Part shown: positions 25,289 to 34,007 of the stretch, one piece after another | How the letters are laid out: every line of letters starts with the position of its first letter | Position numbering within the stretch: the first letter of the stretch is position 1 | NCBI GenBank assembly: GCA_020249435.1 | Contig: JADCFQ010000018.1 | Coordinates: 1 to 64,000 of the forward strand | DNA from: Roseomonas sp. | GTDB lineage: Bacteria; Pseudomonadota; Alphaproteobacteria; Acetobacterales; Acetobacteraceae | Length of the DNA: 64,000 nucleotides | Reading direction: 5' to 3' | The notes under the pieces: generated by a model | The model's input: only the letters and a program-made list of their open reading frames with translations | Database searches by the model: none | Told to the model about the DNA's origin: nothing | Made by a program: the position numbers and the translations under genes

Positions 25289-25561
25289 TCAACGCCGATC
25301 CTTGCGGGCATTGAAGCCGCTGGCGTCACCTTTTCGCCAATCGGCTTCGTGCGGCAATTCAAGCGCCACGCCGCGTTGGTCACAGGGGATGACATTGGTC
25401 TGTGGTATGTCGTTCACCATGGAAAGGGCAACGCCACGGGGGCGGGAATAGCCGGCAAGTTCTATATCCAGGGCGCCTTTGGCAGAAATACGCCGGACCC
25501 TGCCCCATTCGCCCGCCCGCGCGACTGGGCCTGGTCCGGGCTTAGCCCGTGTCAGACGCAC
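25289..25561 (-). CDS. Small protein of unknown function, strand assignment tentative
   Basis: A 90-residue frame on the minus strand beginning at a GTG with GGGGATCTG just upstream. The segment GEWGRVRRISAKGALDIELAGYSRPRGVALSMVNDIPQ reads like a small beta-rich domain (RVRRI / LDIELAGY / GVAL) and resembles short conserved proteins that I recall from Acetobacteraceae, but I cannot name a family. The opposite-strand frame over the same bases (25235-25636) is less protein-like. It lies between the aminotransferase gene and the next plus-strand gene and has no clear partner. Confidence 0.45.
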   Translation of the reverse strand: MRLTRAKPGPGPVARAGEWGRVRRISAKGALDIELAGYSRPRGVALSMVNDIPQTNVIPCDQRGVALELPHEADWRKGDASGFNARKDRR

Positions 25562-25788
25562 CAGATCCCCGACCTCAAGGATCGGGACAGGGCGCCCATG
25601 AGCGCGAAATTACAGCTTCATTGGCCGCCTTTCTGAGTAACCTCTAATAGAAAAAGCCTCTCACCCGCTCCTCAAGCGCCGGAAGCATAGCCATTACGTA
25701 TTAAAATGTCAGGTTTGCGCTTTAGACCTTAACAAGTTTCTTGACTCAGGTGTTGAATTTTTGCATTAAGGGAACCGGTGATGATGCC

Positions 25789-26208
25789 ATGATCAGTCAG
25801 CTAAACGCCCCACAAACCCAGGTCAAGGACGGACTTCGCCCACCTGCTGGAGCAGCCGGTGCTGATCGTCCTGCGGGTGCCGCGCCGCCTGAGCCCTCGC
25901 CCGAAGTCGGCCCACCTAACCCAAGGCTGCGCATTGACCGCGACCTAGGTATTGTCGTCATCGAATTCCGAGATACTGTCGGTCGGGTGAGCGTAAGTCT
26001 ACCAACCCCCCGGGAAATTGACGCCTACCGCGCCTCTATTCTTTTCGGCGCTGAAATGCCACCAGATGTGAAAGCGATGAATGTCACGCCGGGCGGTCCC
26101 AGCGCCGCTCGCCCGGGGATACCGCTGCCGCCGGAGCCTAAGACATCGCTCGTTTCGTGGCTTGAGCGTGAGACTTACTCCGCACCTGACCTGAACAAGA
26201 CCGCCTGA
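25789..26208 (+). CDS. Proline-rich protein with a FlaG-like core (unknown)
   Basis: A 139-residue protein from the ATG at 25789; an in-frame TTG at 25741 would give 155 residues. The N-terminal 60 residues are rich in Pro and Ala (PPAGAAGADRPAGAAPPEPSP). A short core (about 45-80) reads LRIDRDLGIVVIEFRDTVGRVSVSLPTPREIDAYR, which resembles the conserved domain of FlaG-type flagellar proteins (RIDxxxGxxVVxxxD...G...IP). No other flagellar gene is adjacent. The likeness is from memory and the role is unproven; it may also be a proline-rich linker protein. Its base use is less GC-rich than its neighbours. Confidence 0.5.
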   Translation: MISQLNAPQTQVKDGLRPPAGAAGADRPAGAAPPEPSPEVGPPNPRLRIDRDLGIVVIEFRDTVGRVSVSLPTPREIDAYRASILFGAEMPPDVKAMNVTPGGPSAARPGIPLPPEPKTSLVSWLERETYSAPDLNKTA

Positions 26209-26365
26209 AACCCCGCTTCAGTCGCAAGCGTAGCGTATGGGCCAATTGGTCATTGATAAGCTGCTAAGATTTTGTCCGTAACGCCTGTGGCGCGGGGAGC
26301 CCTGTCGCGTTAGCCTCGCCCCACAAGGGCGCATGCAGCGCCCCAAGCAGACAAAAGGATCAGCC

Positions 26366-27343
26366 ATGGCGATGTCTCGTCGCGCCCTAATGGGTGCTGG
26401 TGCCGCGGGCTTGCTCGCCGCGCCCGCACTGCATGCGCAGGAAACCTTCCCGAGCCGCCCCATTCGCATCGTGGTCCCTTACCCGCCTGGTGCGATCAAT
26501 GACATGCTGGCGCGTTGGGTTGCCGATAAGATGCCGGAGGTCTTCGGCCAGCCAGGTGTGGTGGAAAATCGCCCCGGCGCTGCGGGGAATATCGGCACGA
26601 CCAATGTCGCGCGCTCAGCGCCTGATGGCTACACGATTGGCATCGGCAATACACCGATCCTGTCGGTCAATCCCTTTGTCTATCCGAATATGGGCTATGA
26701 TCCGCGCACGGAAATCAGCCTGATCGGCATTGCCGCGCGGCTGATGAATGTGCTGGTGGTGAACCCGAATAGTGGCCTTAATAGCCTGCAACAAATTCTG
26801 GAACGCGCCCGTGCCCAGCCGGGGCGGATGACCTTCGCCAGTTCCGGCAGCGGCAGCAGCCCGCATTTGGCCGGCGAATTGCTGAAGCACATGACCGGCG
26901 TTGACATCACCCATGTGCCGTTTCGCGGCGGCGCTGCCTCTGGCACCGAAATCATCGCCGGGCGCATTGATATGCTGATTGATAATGTGCCGAATTCCAT
27001 CGGCCATATTCGCGGCGGCCAAATGCGCGCCCTTGCCGTGACCGGCAGCGCGCGCGACCCCGCCTTGCCTGATGTGCCCACCTTCGCTGAGGCTGGTGTG
27101 CCAGGGTTTGAGATGTATTTGTGGTTCGGTTTCATCGCACCACCCAACCTGTCGCCGGCGGTGATGGAAAAGCTCTCATCCGGCATTCGCCGCATCGTCA
27201 CCGAAACCGATGTGGCCGAGCGTATTCGCCGCCAGGGCGCCGAGGTCTGGCACAAGGACCCCGCCGGCATGCGTGCGGCGATGGAAGCCGATATGGCGAA
27301 ATGGGGCCCCGTTGTGCGCGCCGTGGGGCTGAAGCCGGAATAG
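26366..27343 (+). CDS. TctC/Bug-type periplasmic solute receptor (4)
   Basis: A 325-residue Bug receptor with a signal peptide (MSRRALMGAGAAGLLAAPALHAQ), then PIRIVVPYPPGAINDMLAR, VVENRPGAAGNIGTTNVARSAPDGYTIG and AGVPGFEMYLWFGFIAPPNL. AAGGAT precedes the ATG; a second ATG two codons later is possible. No TctA/TctB is adjacent. Downstream on the same strand, 84 nt away, is a VOC-family gene. Confidence 0.9.
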   Translation: MAMSRRALMGAGAAGLLAAPALHAQETFPSRPIRIVVPYPPGAINDMLARWVADKMPEVFGQPGVVENRPGAAGNIGTTNVARSAPDGYTIGIGNTPILSVNPFVYPNMGYDPRTEISLIGIAARLMNVLVVNPNSGLNSLQQILERARAQPGRMTFASSGSGSSPHLAGELLKHMTGVDITHVPFRGGAASGTEIIAGRIDMLIDNVPNSIGHIRGGQMRALAVTGSARDPALPDVPTFAEAGVPGFEMYLWFGFIAPPNLSPAVMEKLSSGIRRIVTETDVAERIRRQGAEVWHKDPAGMRAAMEADMAKWGPVVRAVGLKPE

Positions 27344-27427
27344 GCTTGAACGGGACTTGCAATAGGCGCGCAGTATCGGAAGATGGGTCATCGCCCTTTG
27401 CCGGGCGTTCAACATGATGGGGTGGAA

Positions 27428-27808
27428 ATGTTCTCTCATATCTTCGTCGGCGCTGATGATGTCGCCGTTTCCAAGAAATTCTATGACGCGGCACTCGGCG
27501 TGCTTGGTGTCGCGGAAGGCAAGATGGACCCGAAAGGGCGCTGCTTTTACCGCACGCCAACCGGCACGCTTGGCATCAGCAAGCCGATTGATGGCAAGGC
27601 TGCCACAGGCGCCAATGGTGGCACCATCGGCTTTGGGTGCGACAGCCCAGAAAAGGTGAAGGCGTTCCATGATGCGGCGGTTGCCAATGGCGGCACCAGC
27701 ATTGAAGACCCGCCCGGCTGGCGTGAAGGCGGCGCGGTGCGGCTTTATCTGGCCTATGTGCGCGATCCTTACGGCAATAAGCTTTGCGCCCTGCATCGCG
27801 GCGGGTGA
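27428..27808 (+). CDS. VOC (glyoxalase/bleomycin resistance) family protein
   Basis: A 126-residue single-domain VOC metalloprotein starting MFSHIFVGADDVAVSKKFYDAALGVLG, with the second beta-alpha-beta-beta-beta half ending YLAYVRDPYGNKLCALHR. The first His (FSHIFVG) and the Asp/Glu region (RDPYGNKLCALH) match metal-ligand positions in the fold. These enzymes act on methylglyoxal adducts, extradiol substrates or antibiotics; the sequence alone does not say which. The ATG at 27428 has GGGGTGG upstream. A perfect 11-bp hairpin (27816-27843) follows the stop. Confidence 0.85.
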   Translation: MFSHIFVGADDVAVSKKFYDAALGVLGVAEGKMDPKGRCFYRTPTGTLGISKPIDGKAATGANGGTIGFGCDSPEKVKAFHDAAVANGGTSIEDPPGWREGGAVRLYLAYVRDPYGNKLCALHRGG

Positions 27809-27815
27809 ACCGCTT

Positions 27816-27843
27816 GGCGTGATCCGTTGCCGCGGATCACGCC
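27816..27843 (+). terminator. Perfect 11-bp hairpin after the VOC gene
   Basis: GGCGTGATCCG (27816-27826) pairs with CGGATCACGCC (27833-27843) around TTGCCG. No T-run follows, so it is a non-canonical terminator at best. The rest of the 269-bp gap to the cfa gene shows no gene. Confidence 0.6.
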
Positions 27844-28077
27844 CCCTGAACATCTTCAGTCCGGCGGAAGTATCCGGCTTTCGAGGATATGCGACCGGCT
27901 GATGGTCTGATGTAGCTTGTGTTGATTTGCGGAATTGCCGAACAGCTTCCAGCGCTTGGTTGCTGTTTCTGCTACTTGTCCGATACCCCATGGTGAACCA
28001 GGCAAACACCAAGTGTGATCCGTGAATTTCCCCTGTGGCGCGAGCCGAACGCGCCCAAGACCAAGGAATCAGGCTTC

Positions 28078-29379
28078 ATGTCCGCCCAGTCTCGCCTTGA
28101 GGCTTTTCGCCATCTATTGACCCAGGCGCATGAGCGTCTGGACCTTGCGTTCGGCTTCCAGCTTTGGGACGGTTCCACCATTCCGGCCAACCTGCCGCAA
28201 AACGCGCTGATGATCCGGCTGGCGGATGAGGCGATGATCGCAGCCCTGCTGCGCAAACCCAATATTGATACCTTGGCGAATTTATGGGTCTCGGCACGGC
28301 TTGATATCCTGAATGGCTCCATCTTCGACCTGGCTGCGCGCCGCCCGGCTGTGCGCACAAAATCCCTACTGCGAAGCCTGGACCGGAAAGACCTGTTCAC
28401 GACCTTGCTCCGCTTTTTGTTCCTGTCGCGTGGTGGGCCTTTTCCGCTGGAACAGGTGCGCGGCGACAAGGCGAGCAAGGATGGCAGCGAAGAAGCCAAC
28501 CGCGAAAACGTCCATTATCACTATGATGTTTCGAATGATTTTTATGCGCTCTTTCTCGACCCGGAAATGGTCTATACTTGCGCTTACTTTCGCGATTGGA
28601 ACAATGATATCGCGACAGCGCAGCAGGACAAGCTGCATATGATTTGCCGCAAACTGCGCCTGAAACCCAATGAGCGTTTGCTTGATATCGGGTGCGGTTG
28701 GGGGGCGTTGGTGTGCCATGCGGCACGCCATTACGGGGTGCATGCCACTGGGGTGACATTATCGTCTGAACAGGCCGAATTGGCGCGCGCGAAAATAAGG
28801 CGCTTGGGGCTGGAAGGGCGCGTAGAGATCCAGCTGCAGGATTACACAAAAATGCAGGGGCAATTTGATAAGATCTCGTCCATCGGCATGTTCGAACAGG
28901 TCGGCATCGCCAATTATCCAACCTATTTTTCCTCCGTAAACCGATTGCTGCGCCCGGGTGGTCTTTACCTGCATCACACCATCGCGCGGCCCGCGAAACG
29001 CGATGACAAGGCTTTCGCGAAACACGCCAAGGAATACGCTGCCCTTACCCGATACATCTTTCCGGGCGGCGAATTGGATCACCTTGGCATGTCAATTGCC
29101 AATCTGCAGCGGCACGGTTTCGAAGTGCATGATGTTGAGGGTTGGCGCGAGCATTACGCGCGCACCTGCCGCCTGTGGCATGATAAATTGCTTGAAAATC
29201 AGGCCGCAGCCGAAGCGGCCATCGGCAGCGTCAAGACCAGGCTGTGGCTTGCCTATCTCGCCGGCTGCTCATTGGCGTTTCAACGCAATACCGTTGGAAT
29301 CTTCCAGACCCTGGCGTCAAAACGCGTCAAGGGCCCGTCCGAACTGCCGCCAACGCGGGCCGATCTCTACGCCGATTGA
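28078..29379 (+). CDS. cfa: Cyclopropane-fatty-acyl-phospholipid synthase
   Basis: A 433-residue SAM-dependent methyltransferase that adds a methylene group across cis double bonds of membrane phospholipids. The Cfa signatures are HYHYDVSNDFYALFLDPEMVYTCAYFRDW, the SAM-binding LLDIGCGWGALVCHAARHYG, GVTLSSEQAELAR, and the late GMSIANLQRHGFEVHDVEGWREHYARTCRLWHDKL. Start chosen at 28078, where AAGGA lies 11 nt upstream; a GTG at 28015 would add 21 residues without support. It probably acts at the inner face of the cytoplasmic membrane under acid or stationary-phase stress. Confidence 0.92.
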   Translation: MSAQSRLEAFRHLLTQAHERLDLAFGFQLWDGSTIPANLPQNALMIRLADEAMIAALLRKPNIDTLANLWVSARLDILNGSIFDLAARRPAVRTKSLLRSLDRKDLFTTLLRFLFLSRGGPFPLEQVRGDKASKDGSEEANRENVHYHYDVSNDFYALFLDPEMVYTCAYFRDWNNDIATAQQDKLHMICRKLRLKPNERLLDIGCGWGALVCHAARHYGVHATGVTLSSEQAELARAKIRRLGLEGRVEIQLQDYTKMQGQFDKISSIGMFEQVGIANYPTYFSSVNRLLRPGGLYLHHTIARPAKRDDKAFAKHAKEYAALTRYIFPGGELDHLGMSIANLQRHGFEVHDVEGWREHYARTCRLWHDKLLENQAAAEAAIGSVKTRLWLAYLAGCSLAFQRNTVGIFQTLASKRVKGPSELPPTRADLYAD

Positions 29380-29434
29380 AGGCGGCTTTATTGCGGCGAC
29401 GCGAAGGTGTGGCAAGCTCAACAACGCAGACGGA

Positions 29435-30757
29435 TCACGCCAGAAAATGCCGCGGCACCAGCCCATGATCACGCGCTTCTCGTGATAGAGCCTCTCGGTA
29501 ATCGGGATGCGCAAGGCCGATGATGGCGCGTGCGCGTTCAGCAACCGCAAGCCCCTTCAGATTGGCGATGCCATATTCCGTCACGACATACATCTGATCT
29601 GACCGCGCGGTGGTAACGACATTGCCCGGTGTCAGGTTCAGCACGATGCGGCTTTTGCGCACCCCTTTGCGTTCATAGGTGGATGCCAGGCAGATGAAGC
29701 TTTTGCCGCCCTTGGACGCATAGGCACCGCGCACGAATTGCGCCTGCCCACCGGTGCCGCTGATATGGCGATGCCCATCGGATTCGGATGCCGCCTGACC
29801 CTGAAGATCAATCTGCGTGGTGTTGTTGATGGCGACCGCGCGATCATTGCGGGCGATGATGTCTGGCATATTCGTGTGATCAACAGGCCGAGCGATGAAA
29901 TCATCATTATCGCGCAGCGTATCGTAAAGCCGGCGACTGCCCAGCGCGAAGCTATAGGTGACCAGCCCCTGATCGAAAGCCTTGCGCGCGCCGCTGATCC
30001 GCCCGGCAAGGTATAGTTCGACCAGACCCTCATTCAGCATTTCGGTATGGATGCCAAGGTCACGCACGGAAGATTGCTGCAATAGCGCGGTGACCGCATT
30101 GGGCATGCCGCCAATACCAACCTGCAGGCAGGCGCCATCTTCGATCTGCTCCGCGATCAGGGCAGCGACAGCGCGGTCAACTTCAGACGCTTCGGCATTG
30201 GGCAATTCGGGCGTTGGGATATCATCACCTTCAATCACGTAATCCACCTGGCTGCGATGCACGCGCACATGCGTGCCCACCACGCGCGGCATATCGGGCA
30301 GGGTTTCGATGATCAGAAGCTTGGCGGTTTCGACAATGGCGGGATGCCAGACATTGACCGGGCCAAGGTTGAAATACCCCTCGGCATCCATCGGCGCGGC
30401 GCGCAGCACTGCAATATCGGTCTGCGGAATGAAGCGGCGATAGTAATCTGGAATCTCGCCAAGATGGCAGGGCAGGTAATTGACCAGGCCCTGGTCATGC
30501 TTGCGCCGGTCATAGCCGGAGAAATGCCAGTTGTAGCAGGCGAAATGCGCCCCTTCCGGATCCTGCTCCAGAAAGGCACGCGGCTTCATGCTGAGGCAAT
30601 TGCGGATGCGCACATTGCTGAGGCTTTCGCGGCGCGCCGCCAGCGCACGATCAAAAACATCCGGCTGATTGAAGCAGGCCCCGAAATCGAGCCAATCACC
30701 GGGCTTGACCAGTGCGGCGGCTTCCTCGGCCGAGATCAGTTGGGCGGTTTTTGTCAT
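29435..30757 (-). CDS. Acetyl-CoA hydrolase/CoA-transferase family enzyme (4-hydroxybutyrate CoA-transferase-like)
   Basis: A 440-residue CoA-transferase of the acetyl-CoA hydrolase family. Conserved blocks are GACFNQPDVFDRALA, IPQTDIAVLRAAPMDAEGYFNLGPVN, GIGGMPNAVTALL, HTEMLNEGLVELYLAG holding the catalytic glutamate, and NLTPGNVVTTARSDQMYVVTEYGIANLKG. Family I/II-type activity moves CoA between short-chain acids such as acetate and butyrate or 4-hydroxybutyrate. Upstream lies a 251-bp region with several inverted repeats. The gene is convergent with cfa. Confidence 0.88.
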   Translation of the reverse strand: MTKTAQLISAEEAAALVKPGDWLDFGACFNQPDVFDRALAARRESLSNVRIRNCLSMKPRAFLEQDPEGAHFACYNWHFSGYDRRKHDQGLVNYLPCHLGEIPDYYRRFIPQTDIAVLRAAPMDAEGYFNLGPVNVWHPAIVETAKLLIIETLPDMPRVVGTHVRVHRSQVDYVIEGDDIPTPELPNAEASEVDRAVAALIAEQIEDGACLQVGIGGMPNAVTALLQQSSVRDLGIHTEMLNEGLVELYLAGRISGARKAFDQGLVTYSFALGSRRLYDTLRDNDDFIARPVDHTNMPDIIARNDRAVAINNTTQIDLQGQAASESDGHRHISGTGGQAQFVRGAYASKGGKSFICLASTYERKGVRKSRIVLNLTPGNVVTTARSDQMYVVTEYGIANLKGLAVAERARAIIGLAHPDYREALSREARDHGLVPRHFLA

Positions 30758-30840
30758 GGGCTATCCTGGCGTGAAGGCTTCAGCTTGTTTTGGGGTGATT
30801 TCCGTTCTTTGTCACTTACGAAGTCTGTGCCTAAGCCACG

Positions 30841-30963
30841 CTAGTGGTCCGGTCGCCGCTGTCGGTTCCCGACAGCGGCGTGAATCGGCCCACCAAATAT
30901 AGGGCTAGTGGTGCGCCGGGGCTTTTTGGGCAAGGAATAGGTCAGCATGAATCGCACCACTAG
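30841..30963. repeat. Cluster of inverted and direct repeats upstream of the CoA-transferase
   Basis: CTAGTGGTGCG at 30905-30915 has a perfect inverted partner CGCACCACTAG at 30953-30963, and the core CTAGTGGT recurs directly at 30841-30848. Between them is a 12-bp perfect hairpin (30854-30880: CGCCGCTGTCGG / CCGACAGCGGCG, loop TTC). This lies between the CoA-transferase start and the 3' end of a TctC gene. It may be an operator array, but no regulator is next to it. Confidence 0.55.
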
Positions 30964-31008
30964 GCTGGCTTTGCTGGGCAACCAAGTGGCGCCATCCGAC
31001 TTGGTGTT

Positions 31009-32004
31009 TCAATCCGCCTTGATATTGGCAATGCGCGCCACTTCGGCCCAGGCCGGCACTTCTTGGCGGATGCGCGCAGCGAAATCAGCGGGGCCCAACC
31101 ATTCGGGCCGTGTTGCTTGCGTGGCCAGTTTTTCGCGAAATTCTGCTGTGCTTGTTACAGCCTGAAAATCACGTGCCATACGCTCCACCAGTGCGGCAGG
31201 GGTCGCGGCGGGGGCCAATACGCCATACCAGGTGCCTGAATCCGGCACATCAAACCCAAGCTCTGCCAGGGTTGGCGTATCGGGAATTTCCGGCACGCGT
31301 TCCCGCCCAAAAGCAACAAGGGGCCTGATCTGGCCATTCCGATACGGCCCTATGCCACCAACAATCGTTTGCATGAAAAGCGGCACGCGCCCTGCCAGCA
31401 CATCCTGCAATGCGGGCGCCGTGCCGCGATAGGGCACATGGGTGATATCAATCCCGAGCGCGCGCTTCAGCGTTTCGCCACCGAAATGGCCATTGCCGCC
31501 ATTGCCCGTGGTGGCATAGCCCATTTCGCCGGGCTTCGCCCGCGCCGCCGCGACCAAGTCAGCCAGGGTCCGATACGGCTCATTCGGCCCAACCCAGAGC
31601 ACATTGGGTGAAAACGCGATCATTCCAATCGGCGCGAAATCACGCAGCATGTCATAGGGCAGGCGATAAAGCCCTGTATTCATCACAATGTTATTGCCGC
31701 TGAACAGCAAGGTCATGCCATCGGGCGCAGCCTTCGCCACGAAATCCGTGCCGATCGTGCCATTGGCGCCACCGCGATTATCAATGATGACCTGCTGCTT
31801 CCAGGCTGCGGAAAGCCCAGGTGCGATCAGGCGTGCGACGAAATCCGTCGGTCCGCCGGGCGGGAAACCAACCACAATCCGCACAGGGCGTTCCGGCCAA
31901 ACCGGCGCGGCGGTTTGCGCAAACGCCGCATGGAGCGAGAAGGCCAAAACTGCGAAAGCGCCGCATAATCCAAGGCGCAGCGTTTTGAGATTTGGGATTG
32001 TCAT
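31009..32004 (-). CDS. TctC/Bug-type periplasmic solute receptor (5)
   Basis: A 331-residue Bug receptor. The signal peptide (LRLGLCGAFAVLAFSLHAAFAQ) ends near residue 30, followed by PVRIVVGFPPGGPTDFVAR, NRGGANGTIGTDFVAKAAPDGMTLLF and the C-terminal GVLAPAATPAALVERMARDFQ. Ribosome-binding site AAGGGGGAAAG precedes ATG 32004. No transporter membrane subunit is adjacent. It lies downstream of the mnmA operon and the tRNA-Met gene on the same strand, with a weak hairpin between. Confidence 0.9.
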   Translation of the reverse strand: MTIPNLKTLRLGLCGAFAVLAFSLHAAFAQTAAPVWPERPVRIVVGFPPGGPTDFVARLIAPGLSAAWKQQVIIDNRGGANGTIGTDFVAKAAPDGMTLLFSGNNIVMNTGLYRLPYDMLRDFAPIGMIAFSPNVLWVGPNEPYRTLADLVAAARAKPGEMGYATTGNGGNGHFGGETLKRALGIDITHVPYRGTAPALQDVLAGRVPLFMQTIVGGIGPYRNGQIRPLVAFGRERVPEIPDTPTLAELGFDVPDSGTWYGVLAPAATPAALVERMARDFQAVTSTAEFREKLATQATRPEWLGPADFAARIRQEVPAWAEVARIANIKAD

Positions 32005-32101
32005 GGCGCTTTCCCCCTTGGCGAAACTGATCGCCAAGGAAGCCTAATCCCAAGCGCAAGCTTTTGGGAAATGGGCGCCAAACATTGAACAGATAAGGGA
32101 A

Positions 32102-32178
32102 TGGTAGCGGCGAGCGGACTTGAACCGCTGACCCCGGCATTATGAGTGCCGTGCTCTAACCAGCTGAGCTACGCCGCC
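32102..32178 (-). tRNA. tRNA-Met (CAT anticodon), elongator type
   Basis: A 77-nt cloverleaf including an encoded CCA: acceptor GGCGGCG (32172-32178) with CGCCGCT, T-arm AGCGG/CCGCT around TTCAAGT, anticodon arm CGGCA/TGCCG with loop CTCATAA. The body closely matches the elongator tRNA-Met of E. coli. It starts 15 nt after the mnmA stop on the same strand, so it is probably transcribed with the iscS-fdx-tenA-mnmA operon. Confidence 0.95.
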
Positions 32179-32193
32179 AATTGGGAGCCGCAG

Positions 32194-33297
32194 TTAGGCC
32201 GCTGCCCGGTCAGTGTCAACCGAAAGCCGCGCGCGTAGGAACCCGCCACCCAAAACGCGGTCCCCATCATACATCACGCAGGCCTGACCGGGCGCAATCA
32301 CGCCCGGTTCATCCAAGACCACGCGCAAAATCCCGGCGCCTCCGTCCCAGGCAACCTCAGCCGCACGCGGCACTTCGCGGGCGCGCAGCTTCACCGTGCA
32401 GCGGAGTGTTGCGGCGGGCGGGGGGATGAGCCAATTCACCTCAGCAACCTCGGCATCCCGCCGTTCAAGGCCAGAGCGCGGGGCCAGCACAATCCGGCGC
32501 TTCGGCGCATCCACCGCGGCCACGTAAAGCTTTTCCTCGCCATCCCAGGAAGCCTGACCCAAGCCCCGCCCCTGGCCCACGGTGAAGCCCGAAATCCCGC
32601 CATGCTGGCCCAGCACGCGGCCATCGGCATGCACAAACTCACCCGGCTCCGCCGCATCCGGGCGCAGCTTGCCCACCAGCGCATCATAACGCCCGGCGGG
32701 CACGAAGCAGATATCCTGGCTATCTGGCTTTTCCGCGACCGCGAGGCCGAGCCTTGCGGCGGCAGCGCGCACCGTTGCCTTGTCCGGCATATCGCCCAAG
32801 GGGAAACGCGCCATGGCAAGCTGCGCGCTGGTGGTGGCGGCCAGGAAGTAGCTTTGGTCCCGTTCCGGGTCCACGGCGCGATGCAATTCCGCACCATCAG
32901 GGCCTTCGATGCGGCGCGCGTAATGGCCGGTCGCCAGTGCTTCGCAGCCCAGATCCTCGGCCATCGCCACCATATCGCGGAATTTCACCGTCTGGTTGCA
33001 ACGGATGCAGGGCACCGGGGTTTCGCCGCGCGCATAGCTATCGGCGAAATCACGCATCACATCGCGGCGGAAAATCTCCTCGCGGTCCAGCACATAATGC
33101 GCGATGCCGAGCCGATCCGCCACGCGCCTTGCATCCAGAATATCCTGCCCCGCACAGCAGGCGCCTTTTTTCTGCAAGGCCGCGCCGTGATCGTAAAGCT
33201 GCAAGGTGGCGCCAATCACCTCATGCCCAGCTTCCTGGAGCAGCGCGGCGACCACGCTGCTATCCACCCCGCCCGACATGGCCACCAGCACGCGCAT
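32194..33297 (-). CDS. mnmA: tRNA-specific 2-thiouridylase MnmA
   Basis: A 367-residue tRNA-modifying enzyme that thiolates U34 of tRNA-Lys, -Glu and -Gln using sulfur from IscS relays. The ATP pyrophosphatase motif MSGGVDSS (7-14) and the catalytic pair Cys97 (PCIRCN) and Cys197 (DSQDICFVP) are in place, and a C-terminal beta-barrel ends the protein. It is last of a tightly packed operon after iscS, fdx and tenA, with 2 nt between tenA and mnmA. Its position next to iscS fits the known sulfur supply for this reaction. Confidence 0.95.
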   Translation of the reverse strand: MRVLVAMSGGVDSSVVAALLQEAGHEVIGATLQLYDHGAALQKKGACCAGQDILDARRVADRLGIAHYVLDREEIFRRDVMRDFADSYARGETPVPCIRCNQTVKFRDMVAMAEDLGCEALATGHYARRIEGPDGAELHRAVDPERDQSYFLAATTSAQLAMARFPLGDMPDKATVRAAAARLGLAVAEKPDSQDICFVPAGRYDALVGKLRPDAAEPGEFVHADGRVLGQHGGISGFTVGQGRGLGQASWDGEEKLYVAAVDAPKRRIVLAPRSGLERRDAEVAEVNWLIPPPAATLRCTVKLRAREVPRAAEVAWDGGAGILRVVLDEPGVIAPGQACVMYDGDRVLGGGFLRARLSVDTDRAAA

Positions 33298-33299
33298 CT

Positions 33300-34004
33300 T
33301 CAGGCCCGCCCCACCGCATCAAGCCCCTGCTGCCAGAAGCGCTGTTCGAGCCGCGCCGCTTCGGCGAAATCCGCCGCCAGGCGCGCGAATCGCGCCTCTC
33401 CTCCATGGGAAACGCCCAGCGCATCAATCCGCCGCGCCGCCGCATGGGCCATTTCCTGATAGGAAGCCGCGCCATAGGTATCAATCCAGGACTGATACGG
33501 GTTGCGATCACGCTGCCGCGCGGGGTCCGCCAGAATGCGCAACGCCACCTGAGCGTAGCCCACCGTGCAGGGCACCAAGGCCACTTCCAGATCCAGAATA
33601 TCGCCGGCATAGCCGCGATCCAGCACCCAGCGCGTGTAGGAAACAGTCTCGGCACTTTCCGGCACGGAAACCACCGCCGCTTCCGAAAGCCCCCATTCGG
33701 CGCAGTATTTCAGATGGAGCTTGGTTTCATCCAGAATGGCGAGCACTGCCGCCGCCTTGTCCCGCATCGCCGCCAGGCTTTCGCCCTTCAGCACCGCAAG
33801 CGCCTTGGCGCGGGCGAAATGGATCAGGAACAGGTAATCCTGAATGAGGTAATGCTGAAACGCCTTCAGCGGCAAAGTGCCAGCCGAAAGCTGCTGCACA
33901 AAGGGATGCCAAGTATAATCGCGCCATTCGGTTGCCGACGCAGCCGACAGCTTGCGAAACAAGCCGCCTTCCGCGCCGAATTCATCCCAATGAGCGCGAG
34001 GCAC
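33300..34004 (-). CDS. tenA: TenA/THI-4 family protein (thiaminase II-like aminohydrolase)
   Basis: A 234-residue all-helical protein. The family residues are visible: WHPFVQQL (32-39), HYLIQDYLFL with Asp56, and Cys146 in LVPCTVGYAQ, matching the catalytic Cys of B. subtilis TenA; a Glu in the C-terminal RLEQRFW helix can fill the remaining position. TenA hydrolyses aminopyrimidine thiamin breakdown products for salvage. Finding it between fdx and mnmA is unusual; thiamin synthesis also uses sulfur from cysteine desulfurase. It is separated from its neighbours by 2-3 nt. Confidence 0.88.
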   Translation of the reverse strand: MPRAHWDEFGAEGGLFRKLSAASATEWRDYTWHPFVQQLSAGTLPLKAFQHYLIQDYLFLIHFARAKALAVLKGESLAAMRDKAAAVLAILDETKLHLKYCAEWGLSEAAVVSVPESAETVSYTRWVLDRGYAGDILDLEVALVPCTVGYAQVALRILADPARQRDRNPYQSWIDTYGAASYQEMAHAAARRIDALGVSHGGEARFARLAADFAEAARLEQRFWQQGLDAVGRA

Positions 34005-34007
34005 GCT

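Noticed and set aside
25235-25636. Plus-strand 133-residue frame overlapping the aminotransferase stop
   Set aside because: The minus-strand frame in the same region reads more like a real domain and has a better start site. Confidence in this choice is only moderate.
25721-25740. Third copy of the flagellin box before the FlaG-like gene
   Set aside because: TTTAG and TTAAC are both present but their spacing differs, so this may be chance; mentioned only as weak support.
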